A stretch of DNA of 33,579 nt from Elusimicrobia bacterium GWA2_69_24 (GCA_001799695.1 MGTY01000128.1:330-33908); one strand, 5' to 3'; numbered from the stretch's first letter, positions 15,957-23,864 are shown. Program-made: numbers and translations. The notes: generated by a model from the sequence alone, not told the origin.

Positions 15957-17099
15957 CTACTTCTTCAGGAGTTCCCGCGCGATGACGATGCGCTGGACTT
16001 CCGACGTACCCTCGTAGATCTCGGACACCCGGGCGTCCCGGAAGTAGCGCTCCACGGGGAAATCCCGGATGAAGCCGTTGCCGCCGTGGATCTGCACCGC
16101 GTCGTAGACCACCCGGTTGGCGTTCTGGGATGCAAAGAGCTTGGCCATGGAGGCCTCGCGCGTGGCGCGCTGGCCCGAACCCAATACGGTGGCCGCGCGC
16201 CAGGTCAGGAGCCGCGCCGCCTCGATGCCCAAGGCCATGTCCGCGAGCTTGAACTGGATGGCCTGGAAATCGGACAGGGGCTTGTCGAACTGCCGCCGCT
16301 CGCGCGCGTAGGAGAGGGCCTCCTCGAATGCGGCCTGCGCTACGCCGACTGACTGGGCCGCGATACCGATGCGGCCCCGGTCGAGCAGGCTGAGCGCCAC
16401 CTTGAAGCCCTCGTTCTCCGTGCCGAGCAGGTTCTCCTTGGGCACGCGGCAGTCCGAGAAGACCAGCTCGCGGGTATCGGAGCCCCGCACGCCCATCTTC
16501 TTCTCCTTCTTGCCCGCGGCGAAGCCCGGCGCGCCCTTCTCGACTAGGAGACACGAGATGCCCCGGCTCTTGAGCTTGGGGTCCGTGGAGGCGAAGACGA
16601 CGAAGAGGTCGGCGAAGCCCGCGCTGGAGACCCAGGCCTTGGTCCCGTTGAGCACGTAGCCCTGCGCGTCGCGCGCGCAGGGCAGGCGCAGGCTCCCGGC
16701 ATCGGAGCCGGCCCCCGATTCCGAAAGGCTGTAGGCGCCGATCCATTCGCCCTTGGCGAGCTTGGGCAGATAGCGCTGCTTCTGCTCCTCGGTCCCAAAA
16801 CACTCCAGCGCGCCGCAGGCCAGGGAGTTGTGCACGGTGAGGCCGATCTGGAACGCGGCGCAGACGCGGGCGATCTCCTCCATGATACAGGCATAGGAGA
16901 CCGCGTCCATCCCCATCCCGCCGTACTGCTCGGGGACCATGACGCCCATGAAGCCGAGCTCGGCGGCCTCGGCATAAAACTCGCGCGGTATCTCCTCGCG
17001 CTCGTCGAACTCCGCCGCATGGGGACGGAGCCGCTTCTCCGCGAAATCGCGCGCGGTCTCCCGCGCCATCTTCTGGTCTTCGCTCAATTCGAAATCCAT
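15957..17099 (-). CDS. Acyl-CoA dehydrogenase (short/medium-chain type)
   Basis: FAD enzyme of 380 residues catalysing alpha,beta-dehydrogenation of acyl-CoA, with electron-transferring flavoprotein as usual acceptor. The family motifs appear in order: PEQYGGMGMDAVSY (about 57-70), the flavin-contacting segment AYSLSESGAGSDAGS (about 121-135), GTKAWVSSAGFADLFVV, RRQFDKPLSDFQAIQFKLA, and the C-terminal catalytic region VSEIYEGTSEVQRIVIAREL, where the Glu in YEGTSE is the base of butyryl/short-chain enzymes. It looks intact. It follows, with one base between, a decayed 3-hydroxyacyl-CoA dehydrogenase gene, so this locus was probably once a beta-oxidation or butyrate operon. No etfAB genes are in the window. 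Confidence 0.93.
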   Translation of the reverse strand: MDFELSEDQKMARETARDFAEKRLRPHAAEFDEREEIPREFYAEAAELGFMGVMVPEQYGGMGMDAVSYACIMEEIARVCAAFQIGLTVHNSLACGALECFGTEEQKQRYLPKLAKGEWIGAYSLSESGAGSDAGSLRLPCARDAQGYVLNGTKAWVSSAGFADLFVVFASTDPKLKSRGISCLLVEKGAPGFAAGKKEKKMGVRGSDTRELVFSDCRVPKENLLGTENEGFKVALSLLDRGRIGIAAQSVGVAQAAFEEALSYARERRQFDKPLSDFQAIQFKLADMALGIEAARLLTWRAATVLGSGQRATREASMAKLFASQNANRVVYDAVQIHGGNGFIRDFPVERYFRDARVSEIYEGTSEVQRIVIARELLKK

Positions 17100-17100
17100 G

Positions 17101-17499
17101 CTAGCGCACCCCGGCCGGCTGGCGGGCGGGCGCCGGGGTCTTGCCCAGTTTCTCGATCACAGCCCGCACGGTCGCGTAGGTCTCGTCGGAGGTCTCGACG
17201 CCCCGGATGAGCTCGACCAGTTTCATGAGGGGGACCGGGTTCATGAAATGCATCCCGATGAAGCGGTCGGCCCGCGGGGAGGTCTTCAGGCGCCCCAGGG
17301 CGGCGTCGCGGTCCTCGGGCCGGATGGTCTCCTTCTTCACCTGCCGGTCCATGTTGGAGCGGATGACGCCCAGACCGCGGTCGACCAGTTCCTGCGACAC
17401 GTCGATGAGGGTTACGTCGAACCCGGACAGGGCGAACACGTGCGCGATGCCGCCGCCCATCTGCCCGCTGCCGACGACCGAGATCTTCTTGATGCTCAT
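17101..17499 (-). pseudogene. Remnant of 3-hydroxybutyryl-CoA dehydrogenase, internal deletion and C-terminal loss
   Basis: An open frame of 132 residues against about 280-290 for the family. Residues 1-74 match the N-terminus of Hbd/PaaH, with the NAD-binding motif VVGSGQMGGGIAHVFALSG. Residues 75-125 match a later part (ADRFIGMHFMNPVPLMKLVE, then IRGVETSDETYATVRAVIEKLGKTP). The roughly 55-65 residues normally between, with the ADLVIEAVPE-type strand and the SNTSS segment, are missing in frame, as is the whole C-terminal dimerisation domain (normally starting VNDSPGFVSNR). The protein ends in unrelated APARQPAGVR. Residues needed for NAD and substrate binding are lost, so activity is not expected. 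An AGGGGG ribosome-binding site remains, so the frame may still be translated. Confidence 0.8.
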
Positions 17500-17544
17500 T
17501 TTGGAAAGCCCCCTAAGGATTCGATCCGCTGCAGGAATGCGTGG

Positions 17545-18258
17545 TCAGTCTCGGACGAAATCGTGGTCCCAGCCGCCGCCGAACTCGATGGTCATGCTCC
17601 GTTTCCCGTCCCGGCCGCCGCCCCAATAACCCTCTTCCTTCTTCTGCCCGTCCTCCACCCAGCGCACCTTGCCCGAATCCTCGCCCGCGCCATAGACCAC
17701 TTCGACGGGGCCGAGCTTCTCCAAGGGCGGGCCCCAGGCGTCCTTCTCGCCGTCCCACAGCCGGCCGGAGTAGGCGGCCGTGTCGCGGCCGGTCGCGGGC
17801 TCCCTCTTAAAGGTGGTGACGCCGTCGATGTAGCCGGTATGGACCTCCATCGATAGCTCGTACGGCTCGTTCTTCACGACGCGATAGCTCCCGTTGCCTT
17901 TCTTGCCGGGACCGTCGATCTTGCCGCTCTGGCCGGCCGTTCCCAGGGCCTTGAAACCGGTATTGATGGGGGGGATCTGCGCCCCCTGCAAAAAAGGCCT
18001 GAGTTGCGGCACGGCCTCGCGCGGGCAGGAGAGGCCGTAGAGCCCGCAAGCGGGCAGGGAAGCCGGCTCCACCAGACGCCGGCTGGGGAAATCGATGCCC
18101 GCCATGGGACGAGCGGAGCCGATGATGGAATGGGACGGTTCAAGAAGGGTGCGCATCTCCCCGGAGGGGAGCCAGGGCTCGGGAGAGCCCGCCGCCGCCG
18201 CGGGATGGGCGGAGGGTAGGATGAACGCGCAGAGCGTGACGGCCAGGGCGACGTGCAT
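17545..18258 (-). CDS. Secreted protein of unknown function
   Basis: Protein of 237 residues with a clear signal peptide (about residues 2-23, ending HPAAAAG). The mature part has a Pro-rich N-terminal third with two Cys (LPACGLYGLSC) that could pair, and a C-terminal half rich in Gly, Trp and charged residues (YIDGVTTFKREPATGRDTAA, RSMTIEFGGGWDHDFV) suggesting beta structure. I do not recognise a family. The ATG at 18258 is preferred; a TTG immediately before it (18261) is in frame and sits seven bases after a perfect TATAAT. Divergent from hicBA across a 190-base region. Confidence 0.7.
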   Translation of the reverse strand: MHVALAVTLCAFILPSAHPAAAAGSPEPWLPSGEMRTLLEPSHSIIGSARPMAGIDFPSRRLVEPASLPACGLYGLSCPREAVPQLRPFLQGAQIPPINTGFKALGTAGQSGKIDGPGKKGNGSYRVVKNEPYELSMEVHTGYIDGVTTFKREPATGRDTAAYSGRLWDGEKDAWGPPLEKLGPVEVVYGAGEDSGKVRWVEDGQKKEEGYWGGGRDGKRSMTIEFGGGWDHDFVRD

Positions 18259-18268
18259 CAAGCGCCCT

Positions 18269-18277
18269 ATTATAGCA
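18269..18277 (-). promoter_or_regulatory. Extended -10 (TG-N-TATAAT) of the secreted-protein gene
   Basis: On the minus strand TGCTATAAT is a perfect extended -10. The predicted start is about 18262, zero to four bases before the TTG/ATG start codons, so the transcript is leaderless or nearly so. Confidence 0.65.
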
Positions 18278-18288
18278 AACCACCCCCT

Positions 18289-18311
18289 GAAGTTGCGTGG
18301 AACTTCCCACG
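18289..18311. repeat. Two interleaved inverted repeats
   Basis: GAAGTT (18289-18294) pairs with AACTTC (18301-18306), and CGTGG (18296-18300) pairs with CCACG (18307-18311). The A-B-A'-B' order cannot form both stems as simple hairpins but could form a pseudoknot or overlapping protein sites. It lies in the divergent region between 18258 and 18449, outside both predicted transcripts. Confidence 0.5.
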
Positions 18312-18338
18312 AGCGTCGATCGCACCCAGCGTCGCTAC

Positions 18339-18356
18339 GAGGGCCGGACGGCCCTC
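18339..18356. repeat. 18-bp palindrome upstream of hicBA
   Basis: GAGGGCCG-GA-CGGCCCTC, a perfect 8-bp inverted repeat, 58 bp upstream of the hicB -35. It could be an operator in the divergent region. HicB proteins often autoregulate, but no direct link can be shown. Confidence 0.4.
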
Positions 18357-18413
18357 AAACCCTCAGACTTTAACCCCCGTGGGGCGGCTGGATTTGGTCC
18401 GAAAAACGCACCC

Positions 18414-18442
18414 TTGTCGCCAAAGGACCCGTCTGCTATACT
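18414..18442 (+). promoter_or_regulatory. hicBA promoter, leaderless
   Basis: -35 TTGTCG (18414-18419), a 17-base spacer, and -10 TATACT (18437-18442). Only six bases (GAAAAT) separate the -10 from the hicB ATG, so transcription should start at the A of the start codon. No Shine-Dalgarno exists. Confidence 0.65.
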
Positions 18443-18448
18443 GAAAAT

Positions 18449-18673
18449 ATGACCTACCGCTTCACGGCCGTCATCGAGAGAGATCGGGAGACCGGACTTT
18501 ACATAGGGATCGTCCCCGGACTTCCCGGCGCGCACACCCAAGCCGCCTCCCTCGATGAACTGAGCAAGAACCTGGCCGAAGTCGTGGAACTCTGCCTGGA
18601 GGAGTCCTCTTCGGGAGGAATCCCGGAGTGTCCCGACGTCGTCGGAACCCAACTGATCGAAATCGAGAGATGA
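18449..18673 (+). CDS. hicB: HicB-family antitoxin
   Basis: Protein of 74 residues with the HicB/UPF0150 partial RNase-H-like fold: TYRFTAVIERDRETGLYIGI then PGLPGAHTQAASLDELSKNL, the common motif of HicB antitoxins. A C-terminal acidic tail (PECPDVVGTQLIEIE) replaces the DNA-binding domain found in longer HicB proteins, so repression of its own promoter may need HicA or another factor. It neutralises the HicA toxin by binding it. It overlaps hicA by ATGA, antitoxin first, which is a common order. The start codon lies six bases after the TATACT box. Confidence 0.9.
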   Translation: MTYRFTAVIERDRETGLYIGIVPGLPGAHTQAASLDELSKNLAEVVELCLEESSSGGIPECPDVVGTQLIEIER

Positions 18674-18903
18674 GCCGGCTCTCCATCGTCGATGCCAGGA
18701 CCTTGGAGAAAATGCTCTTGTCCATCGGGTTCCAGAAGACGCGGCAGAAGGGAAGCCACGCATTCTACCGCCATCCGGATGGACGGACAACCACCATACC
18801 CCATCATCCCGGCCGTGATCTGTCCCGGCCGCTGATCCGCGAGATTCTGAAAGAGGCCGACTTGCAGCCCGACCAGTTTCACCAGCTTCTGCAATCCCTC
18901 TAA
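18670..18903 (+). CDS. hicA: HicA-family mRNA interferase toxin
   Basis: Protein of 77 residues with the HicA double-stranded-RNA-binding-like fold. Key parts are DARTLEKMLLSIGFQKTRQ, then KGSHAFYRHPDGRTTTIPHH, where the His in GSHAFY is the catalytic residue of the family, and the C-terminal helix LSRPLIREILKEADL. The toxin cleaves mRNA independently of ribosomes and is held inactive by HicB. The catalytic His is present and the length is full, so the pair looks functional. The start is the ATG overlapping the hicB stop. No mobile element is evident next to it. Confidence 0.92.
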   Translation: MSRLSIVDARTLEKMLLSIGFQKTRQKGSHAFYRHPDGRTTTIPHHPGRDLSRPLIREILKEADLQPDQFHQLLQSL

Positions 18904-19063
18904 GCGTCCTCACCGGATCACCCCTTCGAGCGCGGGGACTGAAGGGCCCGGCAAGGACTGCGCCCCGCCGAGTTGCACCACAAGACCCCACCCGACTACC
19001 GCCAACGGACCCGCGGACTCCCGGGGAATCGTTCACCTGTCGGTGGACATTCTATCGAATTGA

Positions 19064-19069
19064 TAATAT
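19064..19069 (+). promoter_or_regulatory. Candidate -10 of the GT-C-like gene, leaderless
   Basis: TAATAT (19064-19069), overlapping GATAAT (19062-19067), lies six bases before the ATG at 19076. No -35 of good quality is seen. The rest of the 172-base gap after hicA shows nothing identifiable. Confidence 0.4.
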
Positions 19070-19075
19070 GGGGGA

Positions 19076-20677
19076 ATGACGGCGGCGCCATCGCGAGCGT
19101 GGATTATCCCGGGAGCGGTCTTCCTTTATGCCGTGCTGCTCTTCGGCTGGATGCACCGGCAAGGGGGCCTGAGCGAGCCGGAGGGCTACTACCACGCCCG
19201 GGTCGCCAACCTCCTGCCCGCGCATGGGCTCGCCCGGACCTTCGAGTGGACGCAGGCCAGCGATTGGAAGGACCGCTGGTCGGATGGGGACTTCCTCTAT
19301 CACCTCCTCATGGCCCCCTTCGCCCAGGGCGCGGAGCCGATCCGCGGCGCGCTCGTGCTGTCCACGCTCCTGAGCGCGGGCGTCTTTTTGAGCTTTCACC
19401 TTTTCTTGCGCGGCGCCGGGGTGCCCGCTGCCTGGCTGGGCACGGCGCTGCTGTTCTGCATGGGCGGCCCCTTCTTGCTCCGGCTGTCCTTCGTCCGGCC
19501 GCAGATCCTGAGCGTGCTCTGCCTCATCGCGGCCCTGCACTTCCTGGTCCGGAAGGATTGGAGGGCCCTGGCCGCCGCCGGCTTCCTCCACTCCTGGAGC
19601 TGCGGCTTCCCGGCCGCGCCGCTGGCGTGCGTGCTGGCCTTCGCCGCAGGCCGCCGTCTCGCCGGGGGTGGGGGGGAGGCTTTGCCGCTGTGGCGCGACC
19701 CGGGCGCCTTCCTCGCCGGAGGGCTGCTCGGGTTGGTCCTCCATCCCTACACACCCCTGTCTTTGGACCCCCTGCGTTTTGGAGCCCTCTCACTCGAGCT
19801 CTCGCGCGGATCCGCCTCCTACTCGACCCTCTCCTTCCTGATGTCCTACCCCCTGCTCAACGCCCTCCTCCTCCTGCTCGGCGTCGCGGGCTGGCGGGCG
19901 GGCCGGCGCGCCTCGGGCGAGACCTTGGGGCTCCTGGCCGCCGCCTCCGCCGCCTACGTCATGACCCTCGCCTTTTCCCGCGGGGTCGAATACGCCGCGC
20001 CCCTGACCGCGGCCGCCTTGGCCTTCGCCTGGCGGGACTGCCTCGACGCGGACCCGGTGCGCGCCGTCCGGGACTGGGCCGCGCGCAGGAACGCCAGCCT
20101 GTGGACCGGGATGGCGGGACTCGTCCTCGTCCTGGCGGGGGTGCACGTCCACTCCCTGGCCTACGTGCTGTCTATGGATTCCCCGAACGGGCCGCCGCGC
20201 TTCCGGGAGGCGGCGCGCTGGCTGGCCGAGAACCTGGAGCCGGGAGAGACCGTGGTCAACCTGTGGGGCGACGATTTCCCGGACCTCTTCTACGACGGAC
20301 ATCGCCAGCGCTACCTGACCGGCATCGATCCCGCGGCGACGCTGCGCTGGGACCCCAAGGCCGCCATGCGGCTGGAGCTCATGCGCGCGGGACGCATCCC
20401 CATCGACGCCGCCTGGCTCGCCGAGACCTTCCGCGCGCGGGTCATGGTCCTGCGCGCCGCCCGCGCCCGGTTCTATCCTCAGCTGGCGCCCCCGGCGCCC
20501 GGCGGGGCCGGCGGCATCGGCGCGGCGCTGCGCGGCTGGCGGCCGGTCTACATCGACGAGGACGCCGCGGTCTACGCCCTCGCCGGGTCCGGCGGCCCGC
20601 CGCCCGAATCCCAAGTCCTGCCGACGATACCGGCGCTCCCCGGCGCCAGGCCGGCCCGCCAACAATCTGGGCCTTGA
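19076..20677 (+). CDS. Polytopic membrane protein, GT-C glycosyltransferase-like
   Basis: Protein of 533 residues with about 10-11 membrane helices between residues 8 and 370 and a soluble C-terminal domain (about 385-510). After the first helix comes a loop with SEPEGYYHARVANLLPAHGL, and later WSDGDFLYHLLMAPF. The acidic residue followed by YYH in the first periplasmic loop recalls GT-C enzymes (STT3/AglB, PMT, ArnT), where an Asp or Glu there is catalytic. The C-terminal part (ARWLAENLEPGETVVNLWGDDFPDLFYDGH) resembles the soluble tails of such proteins. The donor would be a polyprenyl-phosphate sugar, but nothing identifies donor or acceptor. GC-rich tail after residue 505 looks unstructured. 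Confidence 0.7.
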   Translation: MTAAPSRAWIIPGAVFLYAVLLFGWMHRQGGLSEPEGYYHARVANLLPAHGLARTFEWTQASDWKDRWSDGDFLYHLLMAPFAQGAEPIRGALVLSTLLSAGVFLSFHLFLRGAGVPAAWLGTALLFCMGGPFLLRLSFVRPQILSVLCLIAALHFLVRKDWRALAAAGFLHSWSCGFPAAPLACVLAFAAGRRLAGGGGEALPLWRDPGAFLAGGLLGLVLHPYTPLSLDPLRFGALSLELSRGSASYSTLSFLMSYPLLNALLLLLGVAGWRAGRRASGETLGLLAAASAAYVMTLAFSRGVEYAAPLTAAALAFAWRDCLDADPVRAVRDWAARRNASLWTGMAGLVLVLAGVHVHSLAYVLSMDSPNGPPRFREAARWLAENLEPGETVVNLWGDDFPDLFYDGHRQRYLTGIDPAATLRWDPKAAMRLELMRAGRIPIDAAWLAETFRARVMVLRAARARFYPQLAPPAPGGAGGIGAALRGWRPVYIDEDAAVYALAGSGGPPPESQVLPTIPALPGARPARQQSGP

Positions 20678-20692
20678 GTCCCAAAAACCCAT

Positions 20693-20723
20693 AGGCCGAC
20701 AGCCCCTTCCGCTGTCTAGGCCT
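20693..20723 (+). terminator. Weak hairpin after the GT-C-like gene
   Basis: AGGCCGACAG (20693-20702 region) pairs with CTGTC and GGCCT (20712-20723) with a two-base bulge and a nine-base loop. It is followed only by TTTGTG, so termination is possible but weak. It overlaps the upstream part of the next promoter. Confidence 0.35.
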
Positions 20724-20726
20724 TTG

Positions 20727-20735
20727 TGCTAAGAT
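20727..20735 (+). promoter_or_regulatory. Extended -10 upstream of the 20799 gene
   Basis: TGC-TAAGAT fits an extended -10. The start would be near 20742, giving a leader of about 57 bases that ends in a strong GGAGGTG ribosome-binding site. The -35 region (TTCCGC) is poor. Confidence 0.45.
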
Positions 20736-20798
20736 GATAGGGACTTCAGGCACCAGCCGCCCAGGAGTCTCGCCGAGGGGTGCAGGACCGGAGGTGTT

Positions 20799-21695
20799 AT
20801 GCGAGTGACCGGAATCGTAAGCCTAGGTCTCCTGTTCGCCGCAGTCCAGGTCGTCGCTCAAGAAACTCCCCAGCAGCCCGCCGCACCGCAGTTCTCCGTG
20901 GCCGAAGTGAAGGCCGCGGCGCAGGATCCGATGCGCTTCACCGTGGATGACAACAGCGTCGAGATCATCCGGCTGGACCCCCCAAGCAAACCCGAAGTAG
21001 TGGACCCCAATCTGCCTCCGATCGGCATCCCCAAGCCCCCCTCGGGCTCGGGCGGCAACCCCGGACTGCCCCCGGTGACCCCTCCCGGCGGCGGCGGGAT
21101 CGGCGATGACCTGGTCGTCATCGACAAGATCGTCAACCTGGCCAAGAAGATCTGGGACATCATCAAGGAGAACCAGCCCTCGATCGATACCAAGACCTGC
21201 TACGCCAACGCCATCCCCGACGGCATCACCTCCTGGACCCAGCTCCAGCAGTGGAGCCCGCCGAAGACCGCGACCTACGGGTTCTACGCCAAGAACATGT
21301 ACGGCTCCAAGACCATCGAAGTCGTCTTCCAGGTGGTCCGGACCGACGGCGGCAACTACAAGGGGAAGGGGAAGTACCTCAACGGCGTCTCCGTGCAGCC
21401 CCTCAAGGTGGAAGCCTCCTGGGGCTACAAGTTCACGATGGCCGCCGAAGTCCCCAGCGTGGCCAACGTGGGCACCTCGGAAGACCCCATCGCCAGCATG
21501 CTGCTCCGTCTGAACTACAAGATCGAGACGGTGGTCAAGCACAGCGAGGGCACCTACGTGTACTACACTCAGGGCGACGGCGCCTTCCGCGAGATCGGCA
21601 GCCCGTTCAAGAAATCCGCGCTCTCCCCCAAGACGGGGAAGACCATCCAGGACCTCGCGGAGAAGCTGGAGAAGAATCCGGACTTCCTCCAGTAG
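20799..21695 (+). CDS. Secreted protein of unknown function
   Basis: Protein of 298 residues with a signal peptide (MRVTGIVSLGLLFAAVQVVAQ). A disordered Pro/Gly-rich segment (about residues 60-100) precedes a helix (VVIDKIVNLAKKIWDIIKEN) and a C-terminal domain of about 170 residues rich in aromatic residues and beta propensity (TYGFYAKNMYGSKTIEVVFQ, ASWGYKFTMAAEVPS, GTYVYYTQGDGAF). No family is recognised. It has its own leader with a GGAGGTG ribosome-binding site and ends at a strong intrinsic terminator, so it is a single-gene unit, consistent with a separately expressed, possibly abundant, periplasmic or secreted protein. Codon use leans more strongly to C-ending codons than its neighbours by eye, which would fit high expression. 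Confidence 0.75.
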   Translation: MRVTGIVSLGLLFAAVQVVAQETPQQPAAPQFSVAEVKAAAQDPMRFTVDDNSVEIIRLDPPSKPEVVDPNLPPIGIPKPPSGSGGNPGLPPVTPPGGGGIGDDLVVIDKIVNLAKKIWDIIKENQPSIDTKTCYANAIPDGITSWTQLQQWSPPKTATYGFYAKNMYGSKTIEVVFQVVRTDGGNYKGKGKYLNGVSVQPLKVEASWGYKFTMAAEVPSVANVGTSEDPIASMLLRLNYKIETVVKHSEGTYVYYTQGDGAFREIGSPFKKSALSPKTGKTIQDLAEKLEKNPDFLQ

Positions 21696-21722
21696 CCGCG
21701 GTCGCGACTTACCGGCCAAAAG

Positions 21723-21757
21723 ACCCCTTCCGGCCCCCGCCGGAAGGGGTTCTTTTC
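21723..21757 (+). terminator. Rho-independent terminator
   Basis: ACCCCTTCCGGC (21723-21734), loop CCCC, and GCCGGAAGGGGT (21739-21750) form a perfect 12-bp stem followed by TCTTTTCT. An AAAAG before the stem gives partial bidirectional character. It ends the 20799-21695 unit. Confidence 0.93.
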
Positions 21758-21763
21758 TACAAT
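21758..21763 (+). promoter_or_regulatory. Candidate -10 of the SpoIID-like gene
   Basis: TACAAT lies nine bases before the ATG at 21773, just after the terminator. The predicted 5' leader is about three bases and no Shine-Dalgarno is present. No -35 is evident within the terminator stem, so confidence is moderate. Confidence 0.45.
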
Positions 21764-21772
21764 AGACGCTCC

Positions 21773-23851
21773 ATGCGCGCCCTGGCGTCCGTGATCCTCC
21801 TGCTGGCCGTCCCTCTCCTGGGAGCTCCGCCCGCTCCCAAGCGCGACGCGTCCCGCCCCGGGGACGCCTCCCTCGAATACCGCCGCGGACGGCTGGAGGA
21901 GGCCCTCCGGCTGTTCCAGGACGCCGCGCGCGCCGACCCGCAGGCCGTCCGGCCTCTCCTGGACGCAGCGGTCGTACAGCGGGACCTCGGCAAGCACTCC
22001 CTCTCGCTCGCGCTCTTCCAACAGGCCGCCGCCCTGGAACCGGGGGACCCGGACCTCCGGGCCGCGCTGGGCTGGAGCGCCCTGCGCGCCGGCGACCTGA
22101 ACACCGCCCGCGTCGCCTTCCACGCCGCCCTGAGCTCGGAGACCCATCACGAGGAAGGACTTTTGGGGATGGCGCGCCTGGAACTCGATTCCGGCCGGCC
22201 CAAGGATGCGCTCGCGGTGCTCGACCTCATGCTCCTGCTGCACCCCCACGCCACTTTAGGCCACCTCCTGCGCGGCCGGGCCTGCGAAGCCGTCGGCGCC
22301 CCGGAAGGCGCGGCCAAGAGCTATGAGGCCGCGGTGAACTCCGACAACACCTTCGCGGAGGCGCGCCTGGCCCTGGGCGGGATCTACAAGAAGCTCGGAC
22401 GCGCCGAGGACGCCTGGGTCCAGTACACCAAGGTCCTCAACGTCGCCCCGGGCTACGCGGCCGCGGCGAAGGCGGCGGCCGCGCTGCGCAAACGCCTCAC
22501 CCGCACGCCCGCCCAGATCATCCCCCGCAAGCGCATCCGGGACTTCCTGCCCGTCATCCGGGCGGCCGAGGGGCCGCAGGTCCCGGCCCTGCGCATAGGC
22601 ATCGGGACCACCACCAGAGGGACTCCTGCCCCCAAGCCCTTCATCGCCTTCCTGTGCAGCGGGGAGTTCGAGATCGTGGACCCCGACACCCACAAGATCC
22701 TCCTGCGCGGACCGCCCAAGACGCGCTGGGTCGCCCGGCGGGCGCGCAAGGGCCAGGGCTACGAGCTCGTGGACGAGGACGGGAAGCACCGGGCGGCGTT
22801 CCGCAAGGTCATCGCGGTCCGGCCCGTCGATCAGGTCCGTCACTCCACCATCTTCCAGCGCTTGAGCCTGGCCGAAGGGACCGCCTGGGAATCGGAGGGC
22901 GACCGCCAGCTCAAGGGGTCGGTCGAGCTCCGCTCCGCCGGCAGACGGGGGCTCTACCTGATCAACGTGGTCACGCTCGAGGACTACATCTACGGGGTCG
23001 TCAACCAAGAGATGCCCGAGCGCTTCCCCGTCCCGGCCCTAGAGGCCCAGGCCGTCATCGCCCGCAACCACGCGCTGACCTCGATGCGCCTGACGCGCAC
23101 CCACCGCAAGGACCGCTACCACCTCTGCGACGGCCAGCACTGCCAGGTCTACAGCGGCATCGCCGGGGAGACCGCCAAGGGCCGGACGGCCGTGGACGCC
23201 ACGCGGGGCCAGGTACTCCGGTACGGGGGCAGGATCGCCTACACCCCCTACTCCTCCAACTGCGGGGGTCACACCCAGGACTCCGGCGAGGTCAAGGGCT
23301 GGACCAAACTCCCCTACCTCCTGGGCCGTAAGGATTCCCAAGACGACGCCCCGGAGCCGAAGAGCCCCTGGGAGCTCGACCAGTGGTTCAAGAGCCGCCC
23401 CGCCGTCTACTGCAACATCCCCCGCTATTCCCATCCCTCGCACTTCCGCTGGGGGCGGGCGTTCGCCGCCTCCGACCTGGCCCAGCGCGTCCGCCTGCGG
23501 GAGCGGCGGTTCGGCCGGCTCAAGGAGGTGCGCATCCTGCGCCGGAGCGTCTCCGGGAACGTGAACGCGGTCCAGTTCCGGGGTACGCGCCGGAACCTCC
23601 TCGTGGAGAAGGAGAGCTCGATCCGCATGATCTTCGGGCTCGGCTCCATCCGGAACACCGCCTTCGTGATCGAGACCGAGTTCGACTCCCAGGGCGTACC
23701 CAAGGAGTTCATCCTGCACGGCGGCGGCTGGGGGCACAGCGTGGGCCTGTGCCAGTACGGGGCGGTCGGACGCGCCGAGGACGGCCAGTCCGTCGCGGAG
23801 ATCCTGGGGCATTATTTCCCGGGCACCCGCATCGAGAGCCTGGGGTATTAG
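21773..23851 (+). CDS. TPR-SpoIID/LytB domain protein, probable peptidoglycan lytic enzyme
   Basis: Exported protein of 692 residues. A signal peptide (MRALASVILLLAVPLLGAPP) is followed by about six tetratricopeptide repeats (residues 30-235; for example NTFAEARLALGGIYKKLGRA), a linker with SH3-like or PEGA-like strands (about 260-360), and a SpoIID domain (about 385-690). SpoIID motifs are present: INVVTLEDYIYGVVNQEMP, where the Glu of QEMP is the catalytic acid, then AQAVIARNHALTSM, CDGQHCQVYSGI, YSSNCGGHTQDSGEV, and HGGGWGHSVGLCQYGA. SpoIID is a lytic transglycosylase acting on denuded glycan strands; relatives exist in non-sporulating diderms. The TPRs suggest recruitment of partner proteins. 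It starts a separate unit after a terminator. Confidence 0.9.
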   Translation: MRALASVILLLAVPLLGAPPAPKRDASRPGDASLEYRRGRLEEALRLFQDAARADPQAVRPLLDAAVVQRDLGKHSLSLALFQQAAALEPGDPDLRAALGWSALRAGDLNTARVAFHAALSSETHHEEGLLGMARLELDSGRPKDALAVLDLMLLLHPHATLGHLLRGRACEAVGAPEGAAKSYEAAVNSDNTFAEARLALGGIYKKLGRAEDAWVQYTKVLNVAPGYAAAAKAAAALRKRLTRTPAQIIPRKRIRDFLPVIRAAEGPQVPALRIGIGTTTRGTPAPKPFIAFLCSGEFEIVDPDTHKILLRGPPKTRWVARRARKGQGYELVDEDGKHRAAFRKVIAVRPVDQVRHSTIFQRLSLAEGTAWESEGDRQLKGSVELRSAGRRGLYLINVVTLEDYIYGVVNQEMPERFPVPALEAQAVIARNHALTSMRLTRTHRKDRYHLCDGQHCQVYSGIAGETAKGRTAVDATRGQVLRYGGRIAYTPYSSNCGGHTQDSGEVKGWTKLPYLLGRKDSQDDAPEPKSPWELDQWFKSRPAVYCNIPRYSHPSHFRWGRAFAASDLAQRVRLRERRFGRLKEVRILRRSVSGNVNAVQFRGTRRNLLVEKESSIRMIFGLGSIRNTAFVIETEFDSQGVPKEFILHGGGWGHSVGLCQYGAVGRAEDGQSVAEILGHYFPGTRIESLGY

Positions 23852-23864
23852 CTCCTCCCAGCAA

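Noticed and set aside
18259..18261. TTG as start of the secreted protein at 17545-18258
   Set aside because: An ATG follows directly and leaderless initiation favours ATG or GTG; the difference is one residue and does not change the signal peptide.
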